Source of the DNA: Microbaculum marinisediminis
GTDB lineage: Bacteria; Pseudomonadota; Alphaproteobacteria; Rhizobiales; Tepidamorphaceae
Reading direction: 5' to 3'
NCBI RefSeq assembly: GCF_025397915.1
Contig: NZ_JALIDZ010000004.1
Span: 124,001-188,000 of the forward strand
DNA: 64,000 bases
Shown: piece after piece, positions 45,378 through 57,812 of the stretch
Position numbering within the stretch: the stretch's first letter is position 1
Layout: the number at the start of each line of letters is the position of its first letter
The notes under the pieces: model-generated
The model's input: the letters and a program-made list of their open reading frames with translations, nothing else
The model's database searches: none
Told to the model about the DNA's origin: nothing
Translations under genes and position numbers: made by a program

Positions 45378-47510
45378 TCAGGCCGCCTGGCCCGCATCGT
45401 CCTCTTCGCCGGTTTCCTGATTGACGACCTTCATCGACAGGCGGACCTTGCCGCGCTCGTCGAGGCCGACCAGCTTGACGTAGACCTCGTCGCCTTCCTT
45501 GACCACGTCCGTGACCTTCTCCGGACGGCCCTTGGAGAGCTGGGAGATGTGGACGAGGCCGTCGCGCGGACCGAAGAAGTTCACGAAGGCGCCGAAGTCG
45601 ACGACCTTCACGACCTTGCCGCGATAGATGGCGCCGACTTCCGGCTCGGCCACGATCGACTTGATCCAGTCGAGCGCTGCCTTGATGGCCTTGGCGTCGG
45701 CCGAGGCGACCTTGATGGTGCCGTCGTCCTCGACATTGATCTTGGCGCCGGTCTTCTCGACGATCTCACGGATCACCTTGCCGCCGGAGCCGATCACGTC
45801 GCGGATCTTGTCGACGGGGATGGTGATGACCTCGATGCGCGGGGCGTGCTCACCGAGCTCCGGCCGCGCCTGGGTGATGGCCTTCGACATCTCGCCGAGG
45901 ATGTGCATGCGGCCACCCTTGGCCTGGTCGAGGGCGACCTGCATGATCTCCTCGGTGATGCCGGCGATCTTGATGTCCATCTGCAGCGAGGTGATGCCCG
46001 CGTCGGTGCCGGCCACCTTGAAGTCCATGTCGCCGAGATGATCCTCGTCGCCGAGAATATCGGACAGGACCGCGTAACGGCCGCCTTCCTCGAGGATCAG
46101 GCCCATAGCGATACCGGCGACCGGCCGCTTGAGCGGAACGCCGGCGTCCATCAGCGCCAGCGAGGTGCCGCAGACGGTGGCCATGGAGGACGAGCCGTTC
46201 GACTCGGTGATCTCCGAGACGGCGCGCAGGGTGTAGGGGAACTCGGTATGGTCCGGCAGGATCGGATGGATCGCCCGCCAGGCGAGCTTGCCGTGGCCGA
46301 TCTCGCGGCGGCCGGCGCCGCCCATGCGGCCGGTCTCGCCGACCGAGTAGGGCGGGAAGTTGTAGTGGAGCAGGAACCGCTCCTTGTAGGTGCCGGACAG
46401 CGAGTCGACGAACTGCTCGTCCTCGCCCGTGCCGAGCGTGGCGACAACCAGAGCCTGGGTCTCACCGCGAGTGAACAGCGCCGAGCCGTGGGTGCGCGGC
46501 AACAGGCCGACCTCGGCGACGATGGGGCGAACCGTCTTCAGGTCGCGGCCGTCGATGCGATGGCTCGTCTCGATGATCGAGCCGCGCACGATCTTCTTCT
46601 CGAGCTTCTTGAAGACGTCGGCGACCTTCTGCTTGTCATGGCCCTCGCCGTCGGCGGCGTCATCGGGGCAGAGCGTCGCCATGACCATGTCCTTGACGGC
46701 GGCCACGGCGTCCTGGCGCTCGGTTTTGGCCGCGATCTTGTAGGCGGCGCTGAGGCCCTGGCCAGCGATCTCGGCGACCTTCGCCTCGAGGTCGGAATGA
46801 TCGGCGGCGGCGAAGTCGCGCGGCTCCTTGGCGGCGCGCTCGGCGAGGCGGATGATTGCCTCGATCACGGGCTGGAAGCCCTTGTGGCCGTGCATGACGG
46901 CGCCGAGCATGACGTCCTCGGGCAGTTCCTGGGCCTCGGACTCGACCATCAGAACGGCGTCGCCGGTACCGGCCACGACCAGATCGAGCGTCGATTCCGG
47001 CATCTCGTCGAGCTGAGGGTTGAGAACGTACTCGCCGTTGATGTAGCCGACGCGGGCCGCGCCGATCGGGCCCATGAACGGAGCGCCCGACAGCGTCAGG
47101 GCGGCAGAGGCAGCAACCATCGCCACCATGTCGGGATCGTTCTCGAGGTCGTGCGACAGGACGGTCGCGATGACCTGGGTGTCACAACGGAAGCCTTCGA
47201 CGAACAGCGGGCGGATCGGCCGGTCGATCAGGCGGGAGACCAGTGTCTCCTTCTCGGTCGGGCGACCTTCGCGCTTGAAGTAGCCGCCAGGGATCTTGCC
47301 GGCCGCGTAGTACTTTTCCTGGTAGTGGACGGTCAGCGGCAGGAAGTCGATGCCGGGCTTGGGCTCCTTGGCGGCGACGACCGTGGCGAGTACGGTGGTG
47401 TCGCCATACTTGGCGAAAACCGCGCCGTCGGCCTGACGGGCCATCTTGCCGGTCTCCAGGACCAGCGTGCGGCCGCCCCATTCAATTTCTTCGCGATGGA
47501 TATCAAACAT
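45378..47510 (-). CDS. pnp: Polyribonucleotide nucleotidyltransferase (PNPase)
   Basis: A 710-residue phosphorolytic 3'-5' exoribonuclease. Two RNase PH domains are visible (first with [14 protein letters not shown]-type block near residue 80; second with catalytic [15 protein letters not shown] near 365 and the MDIKIAGI segment near 510), then a KH domain ([12 protein letters not shown] near 560) and an S1 domain ([15 protein letters not shown] near 630). ATG 47510 (MFDIHREE) is preferred over an ATG-like start 15 bases upstream. It lies directly downstream of rpsO, the near-universal order. Confidence 0.96.
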   Translation of the reverse strand: MFDIHREEIEWGGRTLVLETGKMARQADGAVFAKYGDTTVLATVVAAKEPKPGIDFLPLTVHYQEKYYAAGKIPGGYFKREGRPTEKETLVSRLIDRPIRPLFVEGFRCDTQVIATVLSHDLENDPDMVAMVAASAALTLSGAPFMGPIGAARVGYINGEYVLNPQLDEMPESTLDLVVAGTGDAVLMVESEAQELPEDVMLGAVMHGHKGFQPVIEAIIRLAERAAKEPRDFAAADHSDLEAKVAEIAGQGLSAAYKIAAKTERQDAVAAVKDMVMATLCPDDAADGEGHDKQKVADVFKKLEKKIVRGSIIETSHRIDGRDLKTVRPIVAEVGLLPRTHGSALFTRGETQALVVATLGTGEDEQFVDSLSGTYKERFLLHYNFPPYSVGETGRMGGAGRREIGHGKLAWRAIHPILPDHTEFPYTLRAVSEITESNGSSSMATVCGTSLALMDAGVPLKRPVAGIAMGLILEEGGRYAVLSDILGDEDHLGDMDFKVAGTDAGITSLQMDIKIAGITEEIMQVALDQAKGGRMHILGEMSKAITQARPELGEHAPRIEVITIPVDKIRDVIGSGGKVIREIVEKTGAKINVEDDGTIKVASADAKAIKAALDWIKSIVAEPEVGAIYRGKVVKVVDFGAFVNFFGPRDGLVHISQLSKGRPEKVTDVVKEGDEVYVKLVGLDERGKVRLSMKVVNQETGEEDDAGQAA

Positions 47511-47643
47511 ACCTATGTGCCTCATGGCTCGTGGGATGCAGGGCGAGCCATGGGCAAGATGGCGAGGCGCTTCGTGCCCGAAAACGTCCGGAGGTGAAGC
47601 GTCCGGCTATCCTCCCCATGGCCACCAAGCCTCCGGGGTGGTG

Positions 47644-47666
47644 CGCGGCGGCCTGAAGCCGCCGCG
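47644..47666 (-). ncRNA. Hairpin in the rpsO-pnp intercistronic leader
   Basis: CGCGGCGGC (47644-47652) pairs perfectly with GCCGCCGCG (47658-47666) around CTGAA. It begins 10 bases after the rpsO stop on the minus strand. A T-rich run precedes rather than follows it in the minus-strand transcript, so it is not a terminator. In other bacteria this region holds the RNase III processing site through which PNPase regulates itself; that role here is inferred. Confidence 0.45.
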
Positions 47667-47676
47667 AAAAAGAACG

Positions 47677-47946
47677 TCAGCGGCGGATGCCGAGACGCTC
47701 GATGAGTTCCCGATAGCGTGCCTCGTCCTTCGCCTTCACGTAGTCGAGGAGCCGGCGGCGCTGCGAAACGAGCTTCAGGAGCCCGCGCCGGGAATGGTTG
47801 TCCTTCTTGTGCGTCTTGAAATGCTCGGTCAGGTTGGAAATGCGCTCCGTGAGGATCGCAACCTGGACCTCGGGCGAGCCGGTGTCGGCGGAGCCCTTGG
47901 CGTATTCCTTGATCAGTTCCTGCTTGCGTTCGGCAGTAATCGACAT
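47677..47946 (-). CDS. rpsO: 30S ribosomal protein S15
   Basis: An 89-residue ribosomal protein that binds the 16S rRNA central domain. [14 protein letters not shown] at the N-terminus, [16 protein letters not shown] and [21 protein letters not shown] are diagnostic. Length is exactly that of the family. ATG 47946 has GGAG 11 bases upstream. It sits between truB and pnp. Confidence 0.98.
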   Translation of the reverse strand: MSITAERKQELIKEYAKGSADTGSPEVQVAILTERISNLTEHFKTHKKDNHSRRGLLKLVSQRRRLLDYVKAKDEARYRELIERLGIRR

Positions 47947-47980
47947 AGCGACATCGTCTCCAAATCGTTGCGCCCGGTTC

Positions 47981-48922
47981 CTATCCGGGCAGGTTGAACA
48001 CGCGCTTCGGGTGCAACTCGCCGCGGTCCGCCTCGACGAGCGCGACAAGCTGTCCTTGCGTCGTCGCGTAAACCAGACCGCTCAGCACGGGTGCATCCCG
48101 CCCGCGCAGCAACACCGCTTGTCCATTCCTGAGGCGGGTTGCGTCCGTCCGGCTGATGGCCAGCGCCGGGATGTCGTCCAGCGCGGTCTCGACCGGTCGT
48201 AGGAAATCAGTCAGAGTCTCCCCGCAGGGTTCATCTGAGCCGGGGGCTCTATCGCACAACTCCTGTAATTTATCCAGAGGAATCATGTCCTCCTCGTCGA
48301 AGGGTCCGACGGCGAGGCGGCGCAGCGCGACGATGTGGCCGCGGCTGCCGAGCATGCGGCCGAGATCGCGGGCGATCGCCCGCACATAGGTGCCCTTGCC
48401 GCATTCGCATTCGAATTCGGTCTCGTCGTTGGCCGTCGGGCCGACGCGATCCAGCCGGAGGATCTCGACCTGGCGCGCCTTCAACTCGACCGCCTCGCCC
48501 TCGCGGGCGAGGTCATAGGCGCGCTCACCGGCGACCTTGATCGCGGAGTAGCGCGGAGGGACCTGCTCGATTATCCCGACAAAACCCGGCAAAGCCGCAT
48601 CGATCTCGGCATCCGACGGCCGGACATCCGAGGTTTCGATAGCTTTTCCTTCAGAATCGTCGGTATCGGTCTCCACGCCCCACCGCACGGTGAACCGGTA
48701 GACCTTCAGCCCGTCGACGACGTAGGGCACGGTCTTGGTCGCCTCGCCGAAGGCAACCGGAAGGCAACCGGACGCGAGCGGATCGAGGGTGCCGGCGTGG
48801 CCGGCCTTGCGGGTGCCGAACAGACGTTTCAGCCGCGATACGGCCTGGGTCGACGTCAAGCCGACCGGCTTATCGAGGATCAGCCAGCCGTGGACGTTGG
48901 ATTCGCGCCTGCGCCGTCCCAT
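47981..48922 (-). CDS. truB: tRNA pseudouridine(55) synthase
   Basis: A 313-residue enzyme that makes pseudouridine 55 in the tRNA T-loop. The catalytic Asp is in [18 protein letters not shown] (about residue 39); [16 protein letters not shown] (about 120) and [12 protein letters not shown] (about 180) are further motifs. I chose ATG 48922 (MGRRRRESN), matching the basic N-terminus of homologues; an in-frame ATG at 48949 would overlap rbfA by 11 bases. It lies 34 bases upstream of rpsO. Confidence 0.95.
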   Translation of the reverse strand: MGRRRRESNVHGWLILDKPVGLTSTQAVSRLKRLFGTRKAGHAGTLDPLASGCLPVAFGEATKTVPYVVDGLKVYRFTVRWGVETDTDDSEGKAIETSDVRPSDAEIDAALPGFVGIIEQVPPRYSAIKVAGERAYDLAREGEAVELKARQVEILRLDRVGPTANDETEFECECGKGTYVRAIARDLGRMLGSRGHIVALRRLAVGPFDEEDMIPLDKLQELCDRAPGSDEPCGETLTDFLRPVETALDDIPALAISRTDATRLRNGQAVLLRGRDAPVLSGLVYATTQGQLVALVEADRGELHPKRVFNLPG

Positions 48923-48938
48923 CAGACGATCGCCCCCA

Positions 48939-49358
48939 TCAGTCGGCATCCTCGTCGTCGGGCCTTTCGAGATCGCGCGCGACCTCGGGGCTGCGCAGCA
49001 GCTGGTCGATGCGGTCGCCTTCCTCGAAGCTGCGGTCGATCTCGAAGCGCAGGTCGGGCATGTATTTCAGCGTCACCTTGCGGGCGAGTTCGCCGCGCAG
49101 GAATTTCTTGTTGCGCTCCAGCGCCTTGACGACTTCGTCGACATGCTGGCCGCCGAGCGGCATGACGTAGCAGATCGCATGGCGCAGATCGGGCGTCACC
49201 CGCACTTCCGGCACGGTGACGACGGCTGTCTCCAGCAGCGGGTCGGAGATGTCGCCGCGTTGGAGGACCTGCGCCAGCGCATGGCGCAGCATCTCGCCGA
49301 CGCGCAGTTGGCGCTGGCTCGGTCCGTGACCGGCGGCGTGAGATTGGCGGCGGCTCAT
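48939..49358 (-). CDS. rbfA: 30S ribosome-binding factor A
   Basis: A 139-residue KH-like 30S maturation factor. [23 protein letters not shown] at the start (in parts), [23 protein letters not shown] and [21 protein letters not shown] are family signatures. ATG 49358 follows GGAGGGG. It lies between infB (155-base gap) and truB (16-base gap), the standard order. Confidence 0.94.
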   Translation of the reverse strand: MSRRQSHAAGHGPSQRQLRVGEMLRHALAQVLQRGDISDPLLETAVVTVPEVRVTPDLRHAICYVMPLGGQHVDEVVKALERNKKFLRGELARKVTLKYMPDLRFEIDRSFEEGDRIDQLLRSPEVARDLERPDDEDAD

Positions 49359-49513
49359 CGGCGCCCCTCCGCGTCCGGCGAAAAGACTATCGCAACGCGC
49401 CGACGCAACGGCGCGGGAGCCGGGCGGAAGGCCCGGCGACTGCCTGATGTCATCACGTAATCCTCGACGGTTCGGCGCGGGCTTGGACCGCGCCGGACTC
49501 ATCTAGCGTTCGA

Positions 49514-52089
<2,576 letters not shown>

Positions 52090-52093
<4 letters not shown>

Positions 52094-52812
52094 TCGGTCC
52101 TTCCTGCGAATTCGTCCGGTGACAGGTCCGCCGCCCCTTCGACTTCGCCAAAATAGCGGTCTACAAGGCGGCAACGCGCGATCACCGCGCCACTGGCGCC
52201 GCCCTTCTCAAGGGCAGCATGTATCACATTCCCACGGCCTAAGGCCAAACTCATTTCCGCCGAGGTGAATGCCCGGCATCGATAGGGCGCCTCAGCACCG
52301 GCCCTGGCCCCCGCGTACGCCGCCTGGTCGAGCTTGCGCACGCCGTCTGCGGCGGCGTCGGAGGCGTGCAGCACGAGTGCCGCGCGGCCGCCCCGCAGCA
52401 TCGCGTCGACTTCGGCGAACCCGACCGCCAGCCGACCAGCCTTTCGCTCAAGGCCCAACCGGCCGAGCGCCAGGTCCTTCGCCTGCTTCCCGACGCTATC
52501 CGCGAGGTCGTCGGTCGTCCGCGACTCCGCCCGGAACGCCCGGGAAAACAGCTTCTTGCGCGCGGCCTCGGCAACCGCCCCACGATCCGCCGTCACCCAT
52601 ACGCCGCGGCCGGGAAGCCTGCGACGCAGATCGGGAACGACCGACCCATCCGGCCCGCGCGCGAACCGTATCAGATCATCGACCGGCAGCGACCGACGCG
52701 TGACGATACAACGGCGCTGCGGCGCCCGGTCCCGCGGGCCCGCGTCGGTGGCATCGGCGGCGACGTCGTCGACCGCCGTGTCCGCTTCGCGCGCATCAAG
52801 CCGATTCGCCAG
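52090..52812 (-). CDS. ylxR: YlxR (DUF448) / L7Ae-like RNA-binding protein
   Basis: About 240 residues, two domains. The N-terminal YlxR/DUF448 domain has [19 protein letters not shown] and [10 protein letters not shown]. The C-terminal part resembles an L7Ae fold ([15 protein letters not shown] through [18 protein letters not shown]). Such fusions are usual between nusA and infB in alphaproteobacteria. No ATG, GTG or TTG lies in frame near the nusA end; the only one is TTG 52875, 80 bases inside nusA. A CTG at 52812 is preceded by GAGGAGG with six bases spacing and is my choice. It overlaps nusA by 17 bases. Confidence 0.85.
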
Positions 52813-54433
52813 TGTTATCCTCCTCGGCCGCCACCTCGGCGCCCTCCTCGGCCGGCTCTTCCTGCATCGCTGCAAGATCGGCCTCGGAGACCCAGCCCGC
52901 CTTGAGACGGGCGGCCATGATCATCGCCTCGGCTTCCTCGCGCGACAGGTCGAAACCATCAAGGAAACCGGCGAAGCGCTTGCTCTCGCCGTCGACGCGC
53001 TCGAACCAGCCGGTAAGGTCGTCGGTGGCGCAGCCGGCCAGATCGTCGACCGTCTTGACGTCGTTCTCGCCGAGCGAAACCAGCATCGCGGTCGACACGC
53101 CCGGCACCTCGGCCAGCGCATCCTCGACGCCGAGCTCGCGGCGCTTGGCCGTCAGCTCTTCCTCGAGACGCTGCAGATATTCCTTGGCGCGAAGCTGGAT
53201 TTCCTCGGCCGTCTCCTCGTCGAAGCCCTCGATGCCGGCGACTTCGTCGATCGGCACGTAGGCGACTTCGTCGACGCTGGAGAAGCCCTCCGAAACCAGG
53301 AGCTGGGCGACGACCTCGTCGACGTCGAGCGCGTCCATGAACATTTCGGTACGCTCGGCGAACTCCTTCTGCCGGCGCTCCGACTCCTCCTGCTCGGTCA
53401 GGATGTCGATATCCCAGCCGGTGAGCTGCGAGGCGAGGCGGACGTTCTGGCCGCGACGGCCGATGGCCAGCGAAAGCTGGTCGTCGGGCACCACCACCTC
53501 GATGCGCTCGGCGTCCTCGTCGAGCACCACCTTGACCACCTCGGCGGGCTGCAATGCGTTGACGATGAAGCTCGCGGCGTCCGGCGACCACGGAATGATA
53601 TCGATCTTCTCGCCCTGCAACTCGTTGACGACGGCCTGGACACGGCTGCCGCGCATGCCGACGCAGGCGCCGACCGGATCGATCGAGGAGTCGTTCGAGA
53701 TCACGGCGATCTTGGCGCGCGATCCGGGATCGCGGGCGACCGATTTGATCTCGATGATGCCGTCGTAGATTTCCGGCACTTCCTGACCGAACAGCTTCGC
53801 CATGAACTGCGGATGGGTGCGCGACAGGAAGATCTGCGGCCCGCGCTGCTCCGAACGCACGTCGTAGACATAGGCGCGGACGCGGTCACCGGGGCGGTAG
53901 GTCTCGCGCGGGATCAGCTCGTCGCGGCGGATGATCGCCTCGGCGCGACCGAGGTCGACGATGACGTTGCCATATTCCACGCGCTTGACGACGCCGTTGA
54001 CGACATCGCCGATGCGATCCTTGTACTCGTCGTACTGACGCTCGCGCTCGGCCTCGCGCACCTTCTGCACGATGACCTGCTTGGCCGACTGGGCGGCGAT
54101 GCGTCCGAAGTCGAGCGGCGGAAGCGGCTCGGACATGAAGTCGCCGACCTGGGCGGCCGGATTGCGCTCGCGCGCGTCCTCGACCGAGATCTCGGCGGAG
54201 GGGTTCTCGAGCGTCTCGACCACCTCACGCAGGCGCGTCAGCCGGATCTCGCCGGTCTTCGGGTTGATCTCGGCCTTGATGTTGGTCTCGCTGCCGTAGC
54301 GCGAGCGGGCTGCTTTCTGGATCGCGTCTTCCATCGCCGAAATGACGATCTGGCGATCGATCACCTTTTCGCGCGCCACCGCGTCCGCGATCTGCAGAAG
54401 CTCGAGCCTGTTGGCACTAACAGCCGTCGCCAT
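52796..54433 (-). CDS. nusA: Transcription termination/antitermination factor NusA
   Basis: A 545-residue RNA polymerase-associated factor. The N-terminal domain ([16 protein letters not shown]) is followed by S1 (about 135-200), tandem KH domains ([18 protein letters not shown] about 250; [17 protein letters not shown] about 320), and C-terminal helix-hairpin-helix repeats. The tail is acidic ([15 protein letters not shown]). It begins 14 bases after rimP. Its stop codon lies inside the start of ylxR. Confidence 0.97.
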   Translation of the reverse strand: MATAVSANRLELLQIADAVAREKVIDRQIVISAMEDAIQKAARSRYGSETNIKAEINPKTGEIRLTRLREVVETLENPSAEISVEDARERNPAAQVGDFMSEPLPPLDFGRIAAQSAKQVIVQKVREAERERQYDEYKDRIGDVVNGVVKRVEYGNVIVDLGRAEAIIRRDELIPRETYRPGDRVRAYVYDVRSEQRGPQIFLSRTHPQFMAKLFGQEVPEIYDGIIEIKSVARDPGSRAKIAVISNDSSIDPVGACVGMRGSRVQAVVNELQGEKIDIIPWSPDAASFIVNALQPAEVVKVVLDEDAERIEVVVPDDQLSLAIGRRGQNVRLASQLTGWDIDILTEQEESERRQKEFAERTEMFMDALDVDEVVAQLLVSEGFSSVDEVAYVPIDEVAGIEGFDEETAEEIQLRAKEYLQRLEEELTAKRRELGVEDALAEVPGVSTAMLVSLGENDVKTVDDLAGCATDDLTGWFERVDGESKRFAGFLDGFDLSREEAEAMIMAARLKAGWVSEADLAAMQEEPAEEGAEVAAEEDNTGESA

Positions 54434-54447
54434 TTGGTTCTCCGTTG

Positions 54448-55065
54448 CTATTGCTCGGCGCTGTCGCGCCGGCGCGCCTTTTCGCCCTTCAGGGCCTCGG
54501 CAATCAATGAATCCGTCAGCACCAGCCGCGCCTCGGCGATATCGTCGATCGGGATCGCCACGAGCGCCGGACCGGTCTCGTCCTTGCCCTTCTCGAGAAG
54601 CTCTACCTGGATAGCGCCGTCGTCGATACCGACGAGGCGGCCACGGAACCGCTTGCGGCCGTCGACGGCAACGGCGAGCTCGATTTTGGCCTCGTGCCCC
54701 TTCCAGCGCTCGAAGTCGCGCCGGCGCACCAGCGGCCTGTCGATTCCGGGCGAGGAGACCTCCAGGTGGTAGGCCCGGTCGACCGGGTCCTCGACATCCA
54801 GCACCGGCGACAGGGCGCGCGAGAAATCGGCGCAGTCGTCGACCGTCATCTCGCCATCGGGGCGCTCGGCCATCACCTGCACGGTGCAGCCGTCCCGTCC
54901 GCTGACCTTGACGCGCACCAGATCGAAGCCGAGATCGGCGGCGACCGGTTCGGCGATCGCGGCAACCCGCGCGGCAAGGCCGGTCTCGCGCACGATGCGC
55001 GGATCTTCCCCGACCTCCGGCCCGTTTCCGGGCGCCTCGGTATCGTTCGCCGGATTCGCCTGCAT
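54448..55065 (-). CDS. rimP: Ribosome maturation factor RimP
   Basis: A 205-residue 30S assembly factor. [51 protein letters not shown] and [23 protein letters not shown] (cited in parts) are the family signatures; the C-terminal domain is an Sm-like barrel. It is the first gene of the rimP-nusA-ylxR-infB operon. A conserved-looking hairpin lies 48 bases upstream of its start, in the leader. Confidence 0.94.
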   Translation of the reverse strand: MQANPANDTEAPGNGPEVGEDPRIVRETGLAARVAAIAEPVAADLGFDLVRVKVSGRDGCTVQVMAERPDGEMTVDDCADFSRALSPVLDVEDPVDRAYHLEVSSPGIDRPLVRRRDFERWKGHEAKIELAVAVDGRKRFRGRLVGIDDGAIQVELLEKGKDETGPALVAIPIDDIAEARLVLTDSLIAEALKGEKARRRDSAEQ

Positions 55066-55112
55066 GGACGCTCTGTCAAAGCCCTCGACTACGAGGCCGG
55101 TAGCACCTAAAG

Positions 55113-55137
55113 GAGCGGGCCCCCGAAGGACCCACTC
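55113..55137 (-). ncRNA. rimP-operon leader hairpin
   Basis: As minus-strand RNA, GAGUGGGUCC pairs over 10 consecutive positions with GGGCCCGCUC around a UUCGG loop. Two of the pairs are G-U wobbles that would be C-A mismatches on the plus strand, so the structure fits only the rimP-sense transcript. The U-rich run after it is weak (CCUUUAGG). Structured rimP leaders are known in other proteobacteria; identity with them is inferred from position and shape. Confidence 0.55.
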
Positions 55138-55244
55138 TCAATCCGTCACCGACATCATGAGATTGGAATTACCCAAGTAAATATACGTGTGGCGGCATCT
55201 GCGCAAGGGTTACGCGGCGAATCATCCTTGCTGCGGCCTTCGGA

Positions 55245-55934
55245 TCAGACCCGGCGGAATGTCAGATAGCACGGGAATCGGCCGGCCTTGACGGCCTTTT
55301 CCTCGTAGCGAGTCCCCGGCCAGGGCTGCCAGGGATTGCGCCAGTCGTCGCCGCGTTCGGCGGTCCACACGAAATCGTCGCGCTTCGCCAGCAGCCGCAG
55401 GGACCGGTCGGCGTAGTCGTCGATATCGGTGGCGAACCGCAGCTCGGCGCCGCACTTCATCACGCGGGCCAGCGCATCGAGGTTCCCGCCCGACAGGAAG
55501 CGGCGCTTGCGGTGGCGGCGCTTCGGCCAGGGATCGGGGTAGAGCAGCCAGACGCAATCGAGCGAACCGGCCGGCAGCCAGTCGATCACCTGACGGGCAT
55601 CGTCGTCGTGGACGCGGATGTTGTCGAGGCCGCGCTCCTCGATCTCGACGAGCAGCTTGGCAACGCCGTTGACGAAGGGCTCGCAGCCGATGAAGCCGAC
55701 GTCGCGGTTCTCGTCGGCACGGAAGCCCAGATGCTCGCCGCCGCCGAAGCCGATCTCCAGATGGACGGCCTCGACGGGCGCGGGAAACAGCGCGCGCGGG
55801 TCGGCCGGGCAGGGCCCGTCGAGCGGCAGCGCCAGGCGCGGCAGCAGCGTCTCGAGCAGTCCCGCCTGGCGGGGCCGCAGCTTGTGTCCCTTATGCCGGC
55901 CGTAAAGCAGCCGGCGTGCGCGATCTTCAGGCAA
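55245..55934 (-). CDS. trmB: tRNA (guanine-N7-)-methyltransferase
   Basis: A 229-residue SAM enzyme that methylates G46 in tRNA. The SAM loop [10 protein letters not shown] (about residue 52), [18 protein letters not shown] (about 125), TDIDDYA and the C-terminal [13 protein letters not shown] motif are all present. The only suitable start is TTG 55934, eight bases inside the metK stop, with AAGAG upstream. An earlier in-frame opening extends far into metK and is unlikely. Translational coupling to metK is expected. Confidence 0.92.
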   Translation of the reverse strand: MPEDRARRLLYGRHKGHKLRPRQAGLLETLLPRLALPLDGPCPADPRALFPAPVEAVHLEIGFGGGEHLGFRADENRDVGFIGCEPFVNGVAKLLVEIEERGLDNIRVHDDDARQVIDWLPAGSLDCVWLLYPDPWPKRRHRKRRFLSGGNLDALARVMKCGAELRFATDIDDYADRSLRLLAKRDDFVWTAERGDDWRNPWQPWPGTRYEEKAVKAGRFPCYLTFRRV

Positions 55935-57096
55935 ATGCGCTCTTGAGCTCGTCGGCGAGATCGACCTTCTCCCAGGAGAACCCGCCATCGGGCTCGGGCT
56001 CGCGGCCGAAATGGCCGTAGGCGGCGGTGCGCGCGTAGATCGGCCGGTCGAGCCTGAGGTGTTCGCGAATGCCGCGCGGCGACAGATCCATGACCTCGGA
56101 GAGCACCGTCTCGAGCCTGGCCTCGTCCACCTGGCCGGTGCCATGCAGATCGACATAAAGCGACAGCGGCTTGGAAACGCCGATCGCATAGGAGACCTGG
56201 ATGGTGCACCGGTCGGCGAGACCGGCGGCCACCACGTTCTTGGCGAGATAGCGGCAGGCATAGGCGGCGGAGCGGTCGACCTTGGTCGGGTCCTTGCCGG
56301 AGAAGGCGCCGCCGCCGTGCGGGGCCGCGCCGCCATAGGTGTCGACGATGATCTTGCGTCCGGTCAGACCGCAGTCGCCGTCGGGACCGCCGATGACGAA
56401 CCGGCCGGTCGGATTGACGTAGAATTCCGCCTCCGGGCACATCCAGCCGTCGGGCAGGACGTCGAGCACGAAAGGACGGACGATCTCGCGGACCGCCTCG
56501 GTGGACAGCGATTCGCCATGCTGGGTCGACACGACGATCGACGTGGCGCCGACGGGTTTGCCGCCGGCGTAGCGCAGCGTGACCTGGCTCTTGGCGTCGG
56601 GCTCCAGACCGGGCTGGGCGCCGGAATGGCGGGCGTCCGCCATCGCCTTCAGAATGTTGTGAGCGTAGTAGATCGGCGCGGGCATGAGCGCGGGGGTCTC
56701 GCGGCAGGCATAGCCGAACATGATGCCCTGATCGCCGGCTCCCTCGTCCTTGTTGCCGGCGGCATCGACGCCCTGGGCGATGTCGGAGGACTGCGAGTGG
56801 ACATAGACCTCGACGGCGGCGTCGCGCCAGTGGAAACCGTTCTGCTCGTAGCCGATCTGCTTGACCGCCTCGCGGGCGATCTCCTCGAGATGGCTGTGGG
56901 TAATGGTGTCGGGACCGCGGACCTCGCCGGCGAGCACGATGCGGTTCGTGGTGACCATGGTCTCGACGGCGACGCGCGCGTCCGGCTGGGCGCCTAGATA
57001 GGCGTCCACGACGGCGTCCGAGATCCGGTCACAGACCTTGTCGGGATGGCCTTCGGATACGGATTCGCTCGTGAAAAGATAGTCGCTGCGCGCCAC
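55927..57096 (-). CDS. metK: S-adenosylmethionine synthetase
   Basis: A 389-residue enzyme making SAM from methionine and [26 protein letters not shown] at the N-terminus (in parts), [11 protein letters not shown] (about residue 118), [22 protein letters not shown] (about 262) and the DLTGRK-type [13 protein letters not shown] segment carry substrate and metal contacts. The start is GTG 57096, with AGGGAG and GGCAGG upstream; other in-frame openings further out are non-conserved. It lies 123 bases downstream of the XRE gene. Confidence 0.96.
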   Translation of the reverse strand: MARSDYLFTSESVSEGHPDKVCDRISDAVVDAYLGAQPDARVAVETMVTTNRIVLAGEVRGPDTITHSHLEEIAREAVKQIGYEQNGFHWRDAAVEVYVHSQSSDIAQGVDAAGNKDEGAGDQGIMFGYACRETPALMPAPIYYAHNILKAMADARHSGAQPGLEPDAKSQVTLRYAGGKPVGATSIVVSTQHGESLSTEAVREIVRPFVLDVLPDGWMCPEAEFYVNPTGRFVIGGPDGDCGLTGRKIIVDTYGGAAPHGGGAFSGKDPTKVDRSAAYACRYLAKNVVAAGLADRCTIQVSYAIGVSKPLSLYVDLHGTGQVDEARLETVLSEVMDLSPRGIREHLRLDRPIYARTAAYGHFGREPEPDGGFSWEKVDLADELKSAFA

Positions 57097-57219
57097 GGCC
57101 TGCCGGCTCCCTGTTATCGATACGGGACACACTCCGGGGAACGGTCCGCCCCCCGGCGACCGGTTTGTGACAGCCCGCCCCGATCCCGTCAAGCAAGACG
57201 GGGGAGCAGCGAGGAACGC

Positions 57220-57624
57220 CTAGTCGGTGTCGGTCGAAATCGCCTGAACCAGCTCGACGACCTTGCGACGCACCCGCGGATCGGAGATCCGCAGGAAGGC
57301 CTTGTTGAGCTGCAGCCCTTCGGCGGAGGAGATGAAGTCCACCACATAGCGCTCGGACTGGGTTTCCGAAAAGCCCTGATCCTCGGGGTTCTGGCCGGGG
57401 ATGTCCTCGAAGAAGAACGAGACCGGCACACCGAGAACCTGCGCGATCCGATACAGCCGGCTGGAGCCGATGCGGTTGGTCCCCTTTTCGTATTTCTGGA
57501 CCTGCTGGAAGGTGATGCCGAGCTGCTCGCCCAGCTTCTCCTGGCTCATGCCGATCAGGACGCGACGCAGGCGGACGCGGCTGCCGACATGGACGTCGAT
57601 AGGGTTGGGTGCCTTACGATTCAT
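57220..57624 (-). CDS. XRE-family HTH transcriptional regulator
   Basis: A 134-residue regulator with a Cro/CI-type helix-turn-helix at residues 15-70 (VRLRRVLIGMSQEKLGEQL then ITFQQVQKYEKGTNRI). The C-terminal ~60 residues form a small helical region ending in SDPRVRRKVVELVQAI. This is the short XRE protein that sits next to metK and lnt across Hyphomicrobiales; its homologues regulate symbiosis, motility or cell-cycle genes, but targets here are unknown. The 188-base gap upstream has two inverted repeats. Confidence 0.92.
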   Translation of the reverse strand: MNRKAPNPIDVHVGSRVRLRRVLIGMSQEKLGEQLGITFQQVQKYEKGTNRIGSSRLYRIAQVLGVPVSFFFEDIPGQNPEDQGFSETQSERYVVDFISSAEGLQLNKAFLRISDPRVRRKVVELVQAISTDTD

Positions 57625-57721
57625 CAGATCTTGTCTTTAGGACGGACGCGTTTGCCGCGCCGTCTGGTTTGGATCAAGACGCCGCCTTCGTTGGGTGGCG
57701 CCGGTTGCAAGTGCCACAGTC

Positions 57722-57761
57722 GGCGCACATTGCGCCAAGGGTGAACCGAGGTCAAATGACC
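57722..57761. promoter_or_regulatory. Two inverted repeats upstream of the XRE gene
   Basis: GGCGCA-CAT-TGCGCC (57722-57736) and GGTCA-AA-TGACC (57750-57761) lie 100-140 bases upstream of the XRE start and just after the lnt stop. Either could be an operator for the adjacent regulator; the first could also be a 3' hairpin of lnt. Symmetry is seen; function is inferred. Confidence 0.35.
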
Positions 57762-57812
57762 GACCATCCAGCCTGCGGCAACAACGACCTTATAACGGAT
57801 TCCCAGTCATTG

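Noticed and set aside
45549-47597. 682-residue open frame antisense to pnp
   Set aside because: Stop-poor shadow of a conserved gene with full PNPase domains.
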